A DNA stretch of 64,000 nt from Marinilabiliales bacterium (GTDB lineage: Bacteria; Bacteroidota; Bacteroidia; Bacteroidales; ML635J-15), in the NCBI GenBank assembly GCA_002869385.1, contig PKTB01000023.1:1-64000 (forward strand), given 5' to 3'. Positions 45,592-54,069 of this stretch are shown one piece after another. The translations under genes were made by a program, and so were the position numbers. The stretch's first letter is position 1. Every line of letters begins with the position of its first letter. The notes under the pieces are model-generated. The model was not told the DNA's origin and made no database searches. It worked only from the letters and a program-made list of their open reading frames with translations.

Positions 45592-48500
45592 CATTCAATA
45601 ATAGCATCATAAACAACCTGATGGACATTTTGTAAAACTCTTTGACCAAGAATTGTCCAGTTATTTACATTTGGATGAAGTCGATTTGAAAGAAATACAT
45701 AAACAATTTCATTTTCGGGGTCTACCCATAAAACACAACCTGTAAAACCAGTATGTCCAAACGTTGATGGTGGAGCTGACTCTGCGTTAAGATTTCTGAT
45801 AGCGGCTTTGTCGAAACCTAGACCTCTGTTACTTTCGGGTTGAGTTGCAGTGAACATATTTATTGTTCCCGGATTAAGATATCTAATGCCACCGTAACTA
45901 CATCCATTAAGCCACATTTGAGCAATAATACCAAGGTCAGAAGCAGTGGAAAACAAGCCTGCATTTCCGGAAATACCACCCAGCATTGCTGCTGATGGAT
46001 AATGAACCGTCCCATTAATAACCTGACGGCGCCAGAAAGTCTCACTTTCTGTTGGAGCAATCTTGTATCTAGGGAAGTAGTTTAATGGGTTATATGATGT
46101 ATTTTTAAGCCCAAGTGTTTTGTAAAACTCTTCGTACAGGTATTCGTTTATATGTTTGTCATTGACCGAATCTATTGCCATTGCACAAAGTATCATATTC
46201 ATATCGGTGTACTGGAATAAACGACGCGGGTAAACAGTAAGACGTTTTATATCCTTGTAGAGAGAGTCCTGCCAGCGTTTACGCAAATACATTCCATCTG
46301 CAATTTTAATTTCAGCTGAATCTTCAATCCACACTTTGCTATAGAAACAATCAAAAGCTTCTTTTGGTGTAAAAGATATACTTGTATCTACAGCAATGGT
46401 GTCTGCTGCTAATAATTCCTGAATCGAATCATTTTCTTTAATTTCCTTACGAAGAAGTTCTGCATATGTATCATCATAAAACATATAGGGCAATATTGGT
46501 AAGGATGGACTAACTCCACTCTCATGTCTTAATAATGCCCTTACAGGAACCTTAAAAATGTTAAGTTCAGGTGTTAGACGCGTTATTACAATTTCAGTGA
46601 GTTCAACCAAGGTGTCATTTAAATGTATAGTGTCCTTATTTTCTACAAGTTTTTCTATTTCAGCATCAGTCTTATTAAAAATTGAGACAGTATCAATAAA
46701 AGTTATTGTATCTGGCTCGATATTGCTGTAATCAATTTCTGTATCATCAAAATATTCTCCAATTTCATCATCTAATCGGATTCTACCTTGCTCTACCATT
46801 TTCATCATAGCTAGTGTAGTGCCACAAATTTTTGTTAGAGAGGCAATATCATACATGTCGGTGTTTGATACAGCATTTGTACGAGAATAATCGTGATATC
46901 CATAAGATTTATTATGCACGACAACGCCATTTTTAGCAATAAATACTTGACATCCAGGCATAACACCTGTTGAGATTGCATAATTTATAATGCTATCGAT
47001 TTTTTTCAAAGTATCAGCATTTAGTCCTACATATTCCGGAATTGAATATTTTAATCTGGTTTTATTTGTAAAAATTCCATAACCGGTTTTTAGAGTATCA
47101 TTTAAATAGTAAGGGAGTTTTCCTCCTGCACTAATTCCACCCCAGATTAACTGCGCAGTAAATGATAGAGCTATATCATCATTTGTATAAGACTGAACTA
47201 TTGATGTCGATTTGATTTCTGCTATATCTGATGGAAGCTTTCCATAATTTATAAAAATTGACTCAGTTTCTGAATTTTCTATAGCATTCTTTAGAACATA
47301 TGGAATAGAATCGCTTCCTTCAAAATTATCATATAAGAAAATTGTTGCACTTACATTCTTGGGTAAGTAAGGTGTTTTTTCGCTATTCTTATTATAAAAT
47401 GCAAATGTGTAATTGCTAGAGTATTTATCAATAGTCTCAATGAATTTTTGTGGTTTATCCTCAGTTATATAAACAAAATGAAGTTTTTGATTTATATTTA
47501 TTAATGGAATTAAATTGCCTTCGTTTTTTATAACAGTTATTGAGTTTTCAATAAGCTTTGTTTGAAGAACTTTAGGTTTAAAAGTAATTCTGATTGAATC
47601 TGTTGTATCTCTGCTTGTATTTGCCCAATAACCTGCTCTGAGTACTTTTGCACTTTTGATATGCAAGCTCTCTTTATCTAAAGATTTTACAATTTCTTTA
47701 ATATTTGACTCATCTGTTTTGGTGTAATTATTTAAAATATAAAAATCAAAGTCAGTAGCAATATTCGCTGAAATTTCTGATGCATTATCAATTATTATTC
47801 CTTTGATTCCATCAAAAGCTAGATTCTCTAATTTATTAATATCAGATGCATTGGTGAAAACCAAACCGCAAAGTCCAGAGTCAGCAAGTTCTTGTAACGA
47901 TTTAACAAAAAGCTCACCGGTGTTTTGATCCTCAAACTCTGGTAAACTGTCTAGCATAATAAAGCTAAGCATATTGTTTTTATGCAGCAGTTCTAACTTA
48001 ATTACTTGTTTTTCAGTAATAAACTTAAAACTGATAGAATCTGATTTTAATGGCGGATCATATTTTATTACTAGTGCATTAATGTGAAGATCTAAAAGGT
48101 TGTCAATTTGATATTTGAAATATTTTTCAAGAAATTCAGAATCAGATATAGTACTCAATAATTCTGGATCTGCATATAAAATGCTGTCGTTAGAGAAATA
48201 TTTTAATATGTTTTCAGAAATAGCATTAATAAAATATCCTGAACTTGATGTTTTAAGAAATATATTTGTACTAGTATCCTCGGTATAACTAAAATAGAAT
48301 CCGCCAGTGTAGTCAATTTTGTTATTTGAATAGTTTTCATTGCCTAGGTTTGATCCCATAAAAAGAAAATTTAGTTTTTCTTCAGGTTTTAAATTTTCTA
48401 ATATGGCATCAATTTTATCTGAAGGGTACTCATAAAATGCAGCATTACCATCTTTTGGACCTTGGATGTCTTTGTTAAAGAAAGTGAAATAAACACCTAC

Positions 48501-48608
48501 AATGATACCTGCAAGAATCAGAATAAAAATAGGAATTGAGACTTTTTTATTTCGGATGAATTTTAGTAAGTTTGCTTTCATGCTCATTTCTTCTGTTTCT
48601 TTCGGCAC
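45591..48608 (-). CDS. Membrane-anchored GH3-like / serine beta-lactamase-family fusion protein
   Basis: It has up to 1005 residues. The GTG start at 48608 overlaps the upstream stop by one base; ATG at 48587 or 48581 is equally possible. A transmembrane helix (VSIPIFILILAGIIVGVYF) is followed by a GH3-like region (about 60-520). This keeps GIKGIIIDNASE and the linker SITVIKNEGNLIPL but lacks the usual KHFPGHG catalytic motif. A beta-lactamase/esterase-type domain then has the Ser-x-x-Lys motif (IASLTKICGT), a YTD in the second motif and HTGFTG. The family is linked to cell-wall recycling; the GH3 part looks degenerate. It is intact, with an unusual Asp/Thr-rich insert after the SxxK motif. 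Confidence 0.82.
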   Translation of the reverse strand: MPKETEEMSMKANLLKFIRNKKVSIPIFILILAGIIVGVYFTFFNKDIQGPKDGNAAFYEYPSDKIDAILENLKPEEKLNFLFMGSNLGNENYSNNKIDYTGGFYFSYTEDTSTNIFLKTSSSGYFINAISENILKYFSNDSILYADPELLSTISDSEFLEKYFKYQIDNLLDLHINALVIKYDPPLKSDSISFKFITEKQVIKLELLHKNNMLSFIMLDSLPEFEDQNTGELFVKSLQELADSGLCGLVFTNASDINKLENLAFDGIKGIIIDNASEISANIATDFDFYILNNYTKTDESNIKEIVKSLDKESLHIKSAKVLRAGYWANTSRDTTDSIRITFKPKVLQTKLIENSITVIKNEGNLIPLININQKLHFVYITEDKPQKFIETIDKYSSNYTFAFYNKNSEKTPYLPKNVSATIFLYDNFEGSDSIPYVLKNAIENSETESIFINYGKLPSDIAEIKSTSIVQSYTNDDIALSFTAQLIWGGISAGGKLPYYLNDTLKTGYGIFTNKTRLKYSIPEYVGLNADTLKKIDSIINYAISTGVMPGCQVFIAKNGVVVHNKSYGYHDYSRTNAVSNTDMYDIASLTKICGTTLAMMKMVEQGRIRLDDEIGEYFDDTEIDYSNIEPDTITFIDTVSIFNKTDAEIEKLVENKDTIHLNDTLVELTEIVITRLTPELNIFKVPVRALLRHESGVSPSLPILPYMFYDDTYAELLRKEIKENDSIQELLAADTIAVDTSISFTPKEAFDCFYSKVWIEDSAEIKIADGMYLRKRWQDSLYKDIKRLTVYPRRLFQYTDMNMILCAMAIDSVNDKHINEYLYEEFYKTLGLKNTSYNPLNYFPRYKIAPTESETFWRRQVINGTVHYPSAAMLGGISGNAGLFSTASDLGIIAQMWLNGCSYGGIRYLNPGTINMFTATQPESNRGLGFDKAAIRNLNAESAPPSTFGHTGFTGCVLWVDPENEIVYVFLSNRLHPNVNNWTILGQRVLQNVHQVVYDAIIE

Positions 48609-49210
48609 TAATAGTTTTTACTGGTATCAATTATCGCATCATAAAAGTAAATCAAACATGAATCCAGATTGAAATCTATTGTATAACCGATATATGGTTC
48701 TTTTCCATTTTTCAGAAAAATCATATTTCCATCTGTTTTTTTTCTTTTTATTAAAATATCTTTAGGAGTGCTAACAAATTGTATGACAGATTTATCACAG
48801 AAGAAGTTTCTTATATCAGCACCATCTAAGGAAATAGCAGCATCAGAAGCATAATAAATCATATCATCAAGAATTTCCATATACCCATCAGGATATTTAT
48901 TTTGCATCTCAATAACTTCGAGACTGTCTGGCCATAAAAATAATACACAATCTTCGCTTATAAGCATTGTGTCACTTATTTTAGTGTAGCTCACAACTAG
49001 TGGATCATTATAATATTCATCAACTGGAACAGTGTCAGTTTCTATTTCAATATTGTTGTCTGATGAATCTTTAATAATTACAGAATCTTCAATAATTTCA
49101 ATATCATTATCTTTCTGATTAGATTCATCAGTTAATTCTTCAGTTTGTTTATTTCCGTTACACGCAAAAATAAACACAGATATAAATAATATCAGGTATA
49201 TAATTTTCAT
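48608..49210 (-). CDS. Hypothetical lipoprotein upstream of the GH3-like/beta-lactamase gene
   Basis: ATG at 49210 gives a lipoprotein signal (MKIIYLILFISVFIFAC, Cys17 in the lipobox); an in-frame ATG at 49237 would add nine residues. The mature ~184 residues begin with a Glu/Asp-rich linker and then a small domain (CVLFLWPDSLEVIEMQNKYP; MIYYASDAAISLDGAD; PYIGYTIDFNLDSCLIYFYD). Its stop overlaps the next start, so the two are translationally coupled. I recognise no family; a periplasmic partner of the downstream enzyme is possible. Confidence 0.65.
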   Translation of the reverse strand: MKIIYLILFISVFIFACNGNKQTEELTDESNQKDNDIEIIEDSVIIKDSSDNNIEIETDTVPVDEYYNDPLVVSYTKISDTMLISEDCVLFLWPDSLEVIEMQNKYPDGYMEILDDMIYYASDAAISLDGADIRNFFCDKSVIQFVSTPKDILIKRKKTDGNMIFLKNGKEPYIGYTIDFNLDSCLIYFYDAIIDTSKNY

Positions 49211-49355
49211 GGTCAATAGTTCACAAATACGGTGCAAATTTAATAAAATTTATACAAATGAAATATCTGAATTATCACATAGCTACTAATATGTGTTTCA
49301 CAGCATTTATTGATAAAAAAATGATAAAAAAATTATAATTATATCAAAGATAAAT

Positions 49356-49363
49356 TAACTTTG
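49356..49363 (+). promoter_or_regulatory. -7 box upstream of the tnaA leader
   Basis: TAACTTTG, matching TAnnTTTG, lies 21 nt before the small leader ORF and 171 nt before tnaA. No clear -33 is visible. Confidence 0.45.
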
Positions 49364-49383
49364 TAAGTGAGATATTCAAAGAG

Positions 49384-49464
49384 ATGTACAGAATAAGAAT
49401 TATTAATATCCTAGCAATATTTGTTTTCCTCAATATTAAGGAACGCGATTCTTTTGTTAAATAG
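49384..49464 (+). CDS. Possible 26-codon leader peptide of tnaA
   Basis: ATG at 49384 opens MYRIRIINILAIFVFLNIKE and six more residues, ending in TAG at 49462-49464. It begins about 14 nt after the expected transcription start. Its stop codon lies on the 3' arm of a hairpin, AAGGAAC (49438-49444) / GTTCCTT (49464-49470), followed by TTTT; a second small CCGG/CCGG hairpin follows. The layout recalls the tnaC leader, but the peptide has no Trp, so the mechanism would differ. This 323-bp gap holds nothing else I can see. Confidence 0.3.
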   Translation: MYRIRIINILAIFVFLNIKERDSFVK

Positions 49465-49533
49465 TTCCTTTTATTAACCGGTAATAAGCGCCGGAAATTC
49501 ATTTTATTTCTTCATTAATTAAAATTAATTATT

Positions 49534-50910
49534 ATGGAATTACCATTTTCAGAATCGTATAAAATCAAAATGATAGAACCGCTCAAAAGGAGCACAAGAG
49601 AACAAAGAGAAGCCTGGATGAAAGAGGCTAAATACAATTTATTTAAGTTAAAAAGTGATAAGGTTTTTATTGACTTGCTTACAGATAGTGGAACGGGGGC
49701 GATGAGTGATCGTCAATGGGCAGCTATAATGACAGGAGATGAGTCTTATGCTGGAGCGAGAAGTTTCCATGAGTTGAAAGATACAGTAAAAAGAATCATG
49801 GGATTTGATTATTTTTTACCTACTCATCAGTGACGTGCAGCCGAAAACGTATTGTTTTCAGTAATGGTTAAAGAAGGAGATATTGTTCCTGGAAATTCAC
49901 ATTTTGACACAACAAAAGGACATATAGAGTTTCGCAAAGCTACTGCTGTTGATTGCACAATTGATGAAGCATTTGACACTACACTTGAGCATCCGTTTAA
50001 AGGGAACTTAGATCTCGAAAAACTTGAGAAAGTTTATCAAGAACACCCAAAAGATAAGATATCAATGTGTATTGTTACAGTCACTTGTAACTCATCGGGA
50101 GGACAGCCTGTTTCTCTTCAAAATATGAAAGATGTATATGAGTTAAGCCAGAAATATAGTATTCCGGTTATGTATGACTCAGCTCGTTTCTCTGAAAATG
50201 CATATTTTATTAAATTGCGGGAAGAGGCTTATAAAGACTGGACAATTAAAGAAATTGTTGCTGAAATGTATAAATATGCAGATTATGCAACAATGAGTTC
50301 TAAAAAGGATGGTCTTGTCAATATGGGTGGTTTTATTGGATTTAAAGATGAGGAAACATATCGTCAGGCTTGTACATTTAACATCATGTTTGAAGGTTTT
50401 GTTACCTATGGTGGTATGGCAGGACGTGATATGGCCGCTTTGGCTGTTGGACTTGACGAAAGTACTGAGTTCGATTATTTGGAAACCAGAATTAAACAAG
50501 TAGAATATCTTGGCGAAAAGCTTCGTGAATACGGTGTGCCTATCCAATATCCAATCGGTGGTCATGCTATCTTCGTTGATGCAAATAAAATTCTTCCAAA
50601 TGTGCCACAAGAAGAGTTTCGTGCACAAACTTTAGGTGTGGAACTATATATTGAAGGCGGAATAAGAGGAGTAGAGATCGGTGCTATTTTAGCAGATAGA
50701 GATCCTGTAACTCGCGAAAATCGTTTTCCAAAACTTGAATTGTTAAGACTCGCAATTCCAAGAAGAGTATACACAAATAACCATATGGACTATATTGCTG
50801 CAGCTCTTAAAAATGTTTATGATCGCAGACATGAAATTCAGAGAGGTGTGGAAATAACATGGGAAGCCCCTATTATGAGACATTTTACTGTAGAATTAGA
50901 AAAATTATAG
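49534..50910 (+). CDS. tnaA: Tryptophanase (L-tryptophan indole-lyase), one in-frame TGA
   Basis: The 458-residue frame contains FIDLLTDSGTGAMSD, the PTHQ motif, FDTTKGH, NSSGGQPVS, DSARFSENAYFI and the PLP-lysine site TMSSKKDGLVNMGG. Residues that separate it from tyrosine phenol-lyase favour tryptophanase: Asp in FDTTKGH (lyase has Thr) and Ile in GVEIGAIL (lyase has Arg). It cleaves tryptophan to indole, pyruvate and ammonia. TGA at 49831-49833 (codon 100) replaces the invariant Gly of PTHQGRxAE; GGA to TGA is the only one-step route from a Gly codon. Pyruvate would feed the PFOR. Confidence 0.93.
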
Positions 50911-50937
50911 TAAATTTCTGACACAATTTACTCAAAG

Positions 50938-50969
50938 CAGCTCTGCATTTTGTAGGGCTGTTTTTTTTT
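50938..50969 (+). terminator. Intrinsic terminator of tnaA
   Basis: CAGCTCTGCA-TTT-TGTAGGGCTG, a stem with two wobble pairs, followed by T9. Confidence 0.8.
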
Positions 50970-51003
50970 GATTGATATTTCATACCTGAAGGCATGAAGT
51001 TTT

Positions 51004-51635
51004 TGCTAGCTATTTTGGTTTTACCTTTGTTTCGTCCCTACGGGACTTAAATAGCTTGCTATATTTTTAATCTTGAAATGATAAAATGTGTATCTTTGAG
51101 AAAACAACTCTAATTCAATAGCAAACACATACACACAGATTCATATTCATGCTGTTTTTGCTGTGCAAAACAGAGCTTCACTAATTAAACCCCTATGGGA
51201 AGATGAATTATATAAATATATGACAGGTATTGTACAGAAAAATGGTCATAAGCTTTTAAGAATAAATGGGATACCAGATCATATTCATCTACTATTTGGA
51301 ATGAGACCAATACAATCCTTATCAGATTTAATGCAAGATATCAAGGGGAGCTCATATAAATGGATCAATGAAAAGAAGTTTATACGAGGTAAGTTTACAT
51401 GGCAAGAGGGATATGGTGCATTTGCATATGCTAAATCAGATTTGTCTAATGTGCTTAGATATATAGATAATCAGAAACAACATCATTCAAAAATGCGTTT
51501 TATTGATGAATATGTTTTGCTTTTAGATGAATTTGAGATTGATTTTGATGAAAAGTATATCTTTAGAGGGGTTTAAAATCATAAAAACTCGATTGTAATC
51601 AATATTGCCGTCCCATTAGGGACAAAATATTAGTA
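51004..51635 (+). mobile_element. IS200-type insertion sequence (TnpA only)
   Basis: A single HUH transposase gene is bounded by hairpins. Left: GCTAGCTATTT ... AAATAGCTTGC enclosing GTCCC-TAC-GGGAC (51034-51046). Right: GTCCC-ATTA-GGGAC (51610-51623) inside an AATATT/AATATT pair. Terminal hairpins with no inverted repeats are the rule for IS200/IS605 elements, which move as single strands. The shared GTCCC/GGGAC stem at both ends supports the boundaries. Confidence 0.75.
51118..51576 (+). CDS. tnpA: IS200/REP-type tyrosine (HUH) transposase TnpA, start codon ATA
   Basis: In frame from 51118 it reads ANTYTQIHIHAVFAVQNR after an ATA codon where ATG is expected; the first conventional start is GTG at 51163, inside the conserved core. 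The His-x-His site (GIPDHIHLLFGM) and the tyrosine region (DLSNVLRYIDNQKQHHS) are both present, with about 153 residues in total, the usual size. Either the start codon was lost (ATG to ATA) or ATA is used. A TATCTTTG -7 box lies at 51091-51098. The catalytic core looks competent. Confidence 0.85.
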   Translation: MANTYTQIHIHAVFAVQNRASLIKPLWEDELYKYMTGIVQKNGHKLLRINGIPDHIHLLFGMRPIQSLSDLMQDIKGSSYKWINEKKFIRGKFTWQEGYGAFAYAKSDLSNVLRYIDNQKQHHSKMRFIDEYVLLLDEFEIDFDEKYIFRGV

Positions 51636-51768
51636 AGTATCATAATTTTCTTTTTTTGGTTAATTGTTAATGTTTAATTATTCTTTTGACAAGCCAGTGC
51701 ACAAATAGTTTAATAAACGACTTATAATTTTCAATATTTTAATGCCCAATAGAGCTTGAATTTACAAC

Positions 51769-51817
51769 AAATTCATAAATCCGAACTCCCAATTCAAGAA
51801 TTCGAACTCACTATTTA
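51769..51817. repeat. Short degenerate period-7 array (GAAYTCM-like)
   Basis: Read in sevens from 51769: AAATTCA, TAAATCC, GAACTCC, CAATTCA, AGAATTC, GAACTCA, CTATTTA. This is a third intergenic period-7 tract, in the 288-bp gap after the IS element. Confidence 0.45.
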
Positions 51818-51829
51818 TAAGTGTTACCG

Positions 51830-51837
51830 TATGTTTG
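51830..51837 (+). promoter_or_regulatory. -7 box for the 51865 gene
   Basis: TATGTTTG lies 27 nt before the ATG; no -33 was found. Confidence 0.4.
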
Positions 51838-51864
51838 CATCAGGAACTTTTAAAATTTTGAGAC

Positions 51865-52209
51865 ATGAGAGAATTAATCACAATTTTTATTATTGCGGGT
51901 AGCATATTTATTACCCAAAATGTTTTTGCACAGTCAGTAAGTGCAAATGAGAATCAATCAAAACCAACAGCAACCGTTACTTTTAATACACCAAGAACAG
52001 TTAGCCCAATGGTTATAAAGGTTAATGAATTAACTGGTGGGGATGATGTAATGACTGAGAAGGTAATTGCTGAGATATACAATAGAAAAGATATAAAAGT
52101 AGACAATGTTTTATCTGATGAAGATTTTGAGAGACTTTCAGATGAGGATAAGAAAGATTGTATAAGTGAGGCAGAGGTATTGATTATTATTGAAAGTTTA
52201 GAGCAATAG
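51865..52209 (+). CDS. Small secreted protein of unknown function
   Basis: The 114-residue protein has signal peptide MRELITIFIIAGSIFITQ (cleavage near VFAQ). It has a mature part of about 90 residues with TATVTFNTPRTVSPMVIKVN and a charged C-terminus (LSDEDFERLSDEDKKDCISEA). It has one cysteine and no recognised domain. The next gene starts 2 bp downstream, so it is probably the first gene of a small operon of exported proteins. I do not recognise it. Confidence 0.65.
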   Translation: MRELITIFIIAGSIFITQNVFAQSVSANENQSKPTATVTFNTPRTVSPMVIKVNELTGGDDVMTEKVIAEIYNRKDIKVDNVLSDEDFERLSDEDKKDCISEAEVLIIIESLEQ

Positions 52210-52211
52210 TT

Positions 52212-54050
52212 ATGAAAGCGAAATATATATTATTACTTATAGTGATTTTTGCTTTTGCAAATAATCTATATTCACAATGCGGTAATTCAACAAATATTAG
52301 TGCCGCATCTTTACCAATAACAAATCAAAGTCTTTCTTGCACAAGTACAGCATTACCGGGAGACTTGCATAGTGGGAATGTCACAAGCACATGTAGTGAG
52401 TCCGATTATATGGGTGGACAGGAAGCCCTATATACTTTTACTCCTAATGCAACAGCAGATTATCAAATAGATTATTCAGGTCAAACATGGTCTGGAATAT
52501 TTGTACATTCTACAACTTGTCCTGGAAGTGGAGGAACATGTGTTGATGCTAGTACTACATCAGGTTCAACAAATACACTAACTGTTTCACTTACTTCAGG
52601 AACCTTGTACTATATTTGGTTCGACACATGGCCATCACCTGATAGCCCATGTCCGGGAACGTTTTCGTTAACAAAACTCTGTACTGCACCTACAGTATCA
52701 ATAACACAAACATGTTCTGCAGATTGCTCAACTTATGACTTGGAGATTGATGTTACTAATCTAGGTTCTGCTTTAAGTGTCGATGTTACTGATGGAACAA
52801 CAACTTATGAATCAGGTGTCGGGACTGGAACTTATACAATCAGTGATATAAGTTCTGCTGCAACAATTTATGTTGAAGATGCTGCTGATGGAACATGTGA
52901 ATACTCAGAAGCATTTTCACTATGTTCAACATGTCCTGCACCAACAGCTAATATCACAAAGACATGCTCAGAAGATTTTAGTACTTTCGATTTGTCTGTT
53001 GAGGTAACAAGTTTAGGTTCTGCTGCAAGTGTAAATATCACAGATGGAACAACGGATTATAAAACCTCTGTTTGACTAGGAACATATTCAATAACAGGAT
53101 TAAGTGCAGATGTTACAATTTATGTAGAATATAGTACAAATGATCAGATTTTTTATAGCGAAGCGATTTCAAAGTGTAATATTTGTACAGATGCACCTTC
53201 TCTACCAACAGACGAATGCGTTGCAGCACCTCTTATTGACTTAGCTCAACCTTTTACAGGAAGTACTAATTGTTCATACACTGTAAGTGCTGGAAGCCCT
53301 AGTGTATGTGGTCAATCTATCGATAATGATTCATGGATGCGTTTTATCGCAGCAAGTACTGATGTAGAAATTGAATTTACTGTTGGAACATGTACTCCGC
53401 AAAATAGAGGTATTCAGCTTGCTGTATTTAGTGGTTCGTGCGGTAGTCTCTCCTTAGTTACGGGAAGCTGCGATGGTCCTGGTTCTTATGGAGATAATGC
53501 AGAGTCTACAAATACATGGTCATTCTCAGGAATGACAATTGGAGAAACATATTATATCCGTATCGATGGCTATGCAGGTGATTTGTGCGACTATTATTTT
53601 GAACCAGTATCAGGTGTTGTTCTTACGCCGGATAATGATGAGTGTGCTGATGCAATATCTATTGCTTGTGGAGGTTCTGAAACTGCAAGTAACATTTTAG
53701 CAACAGACACCGATGCTCCAACAGCTTGTTCTGGTGGTGGCACAGCTGGAAAAGGCTTATGGTACGTTTTTACAGGTACAGGACAAGAGGTAACAATATC
53801 TACTGATAATGCCGGAACAAACTTCGATACTCAACTAAATGTTTTTAGTGGTACGTGTGGATCTCTAACTTGCGTTGGAGGCTATGATGATAGCGGAACA
53901 GGAACAACATCATCTTATACTTTTACTGCAGCAAATGGAACCGATTATTATATTTACGTTGATGGTGATGGCGCTGCAGAAGGTCAATTTGAACTAAGCC
54001 TTACCTGTGTTGATGTATGTATTGCAGATCCGGGGATATGGCAATATTAA
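52212..54050 (+). CDS. Secreted Cys/Thr-rich repeat protein with PPC-like domains, one in-frame TGA
   Basis: The 612-residue frame has signal peptide MKAKYILLLIVIFAFANNLYSQ. Next is a lectin- or PPC-like domain (LYTFTPNATADYQIDYSG), two repeats of about 80 residues (ITQTCSADCSTYDLEIDVTN; ITKTCSEDFSTFDLSVEVTS), then two more PPC-like domains (SWMRFIAASTDVEIEFTVGT; LWYVFTGTGQEVTISTDNAG). TGA at 53073-53075 lies in DYKTSV*LGTYSITG, where the paired repeat reads YESGVGTGTYTISD; Gly GGA to TGA is therefore supported by an internal homologue. It ends without a T9SS domain, 19 bp before a gene that has one. The function is unknown. Confidence 0.8.
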
Positions 54051-54069
54051 TTATCAAAATTATGATATT

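Noticed and set aside
49534..50910. Tyrosine phenol-lyase instead of tryptophanase
   Set aside because: The residues at the two positions that distinguish the enzymes (Asp in FDTTKGH, Ile in GVEIGAIL) are of the tryptophanase type.
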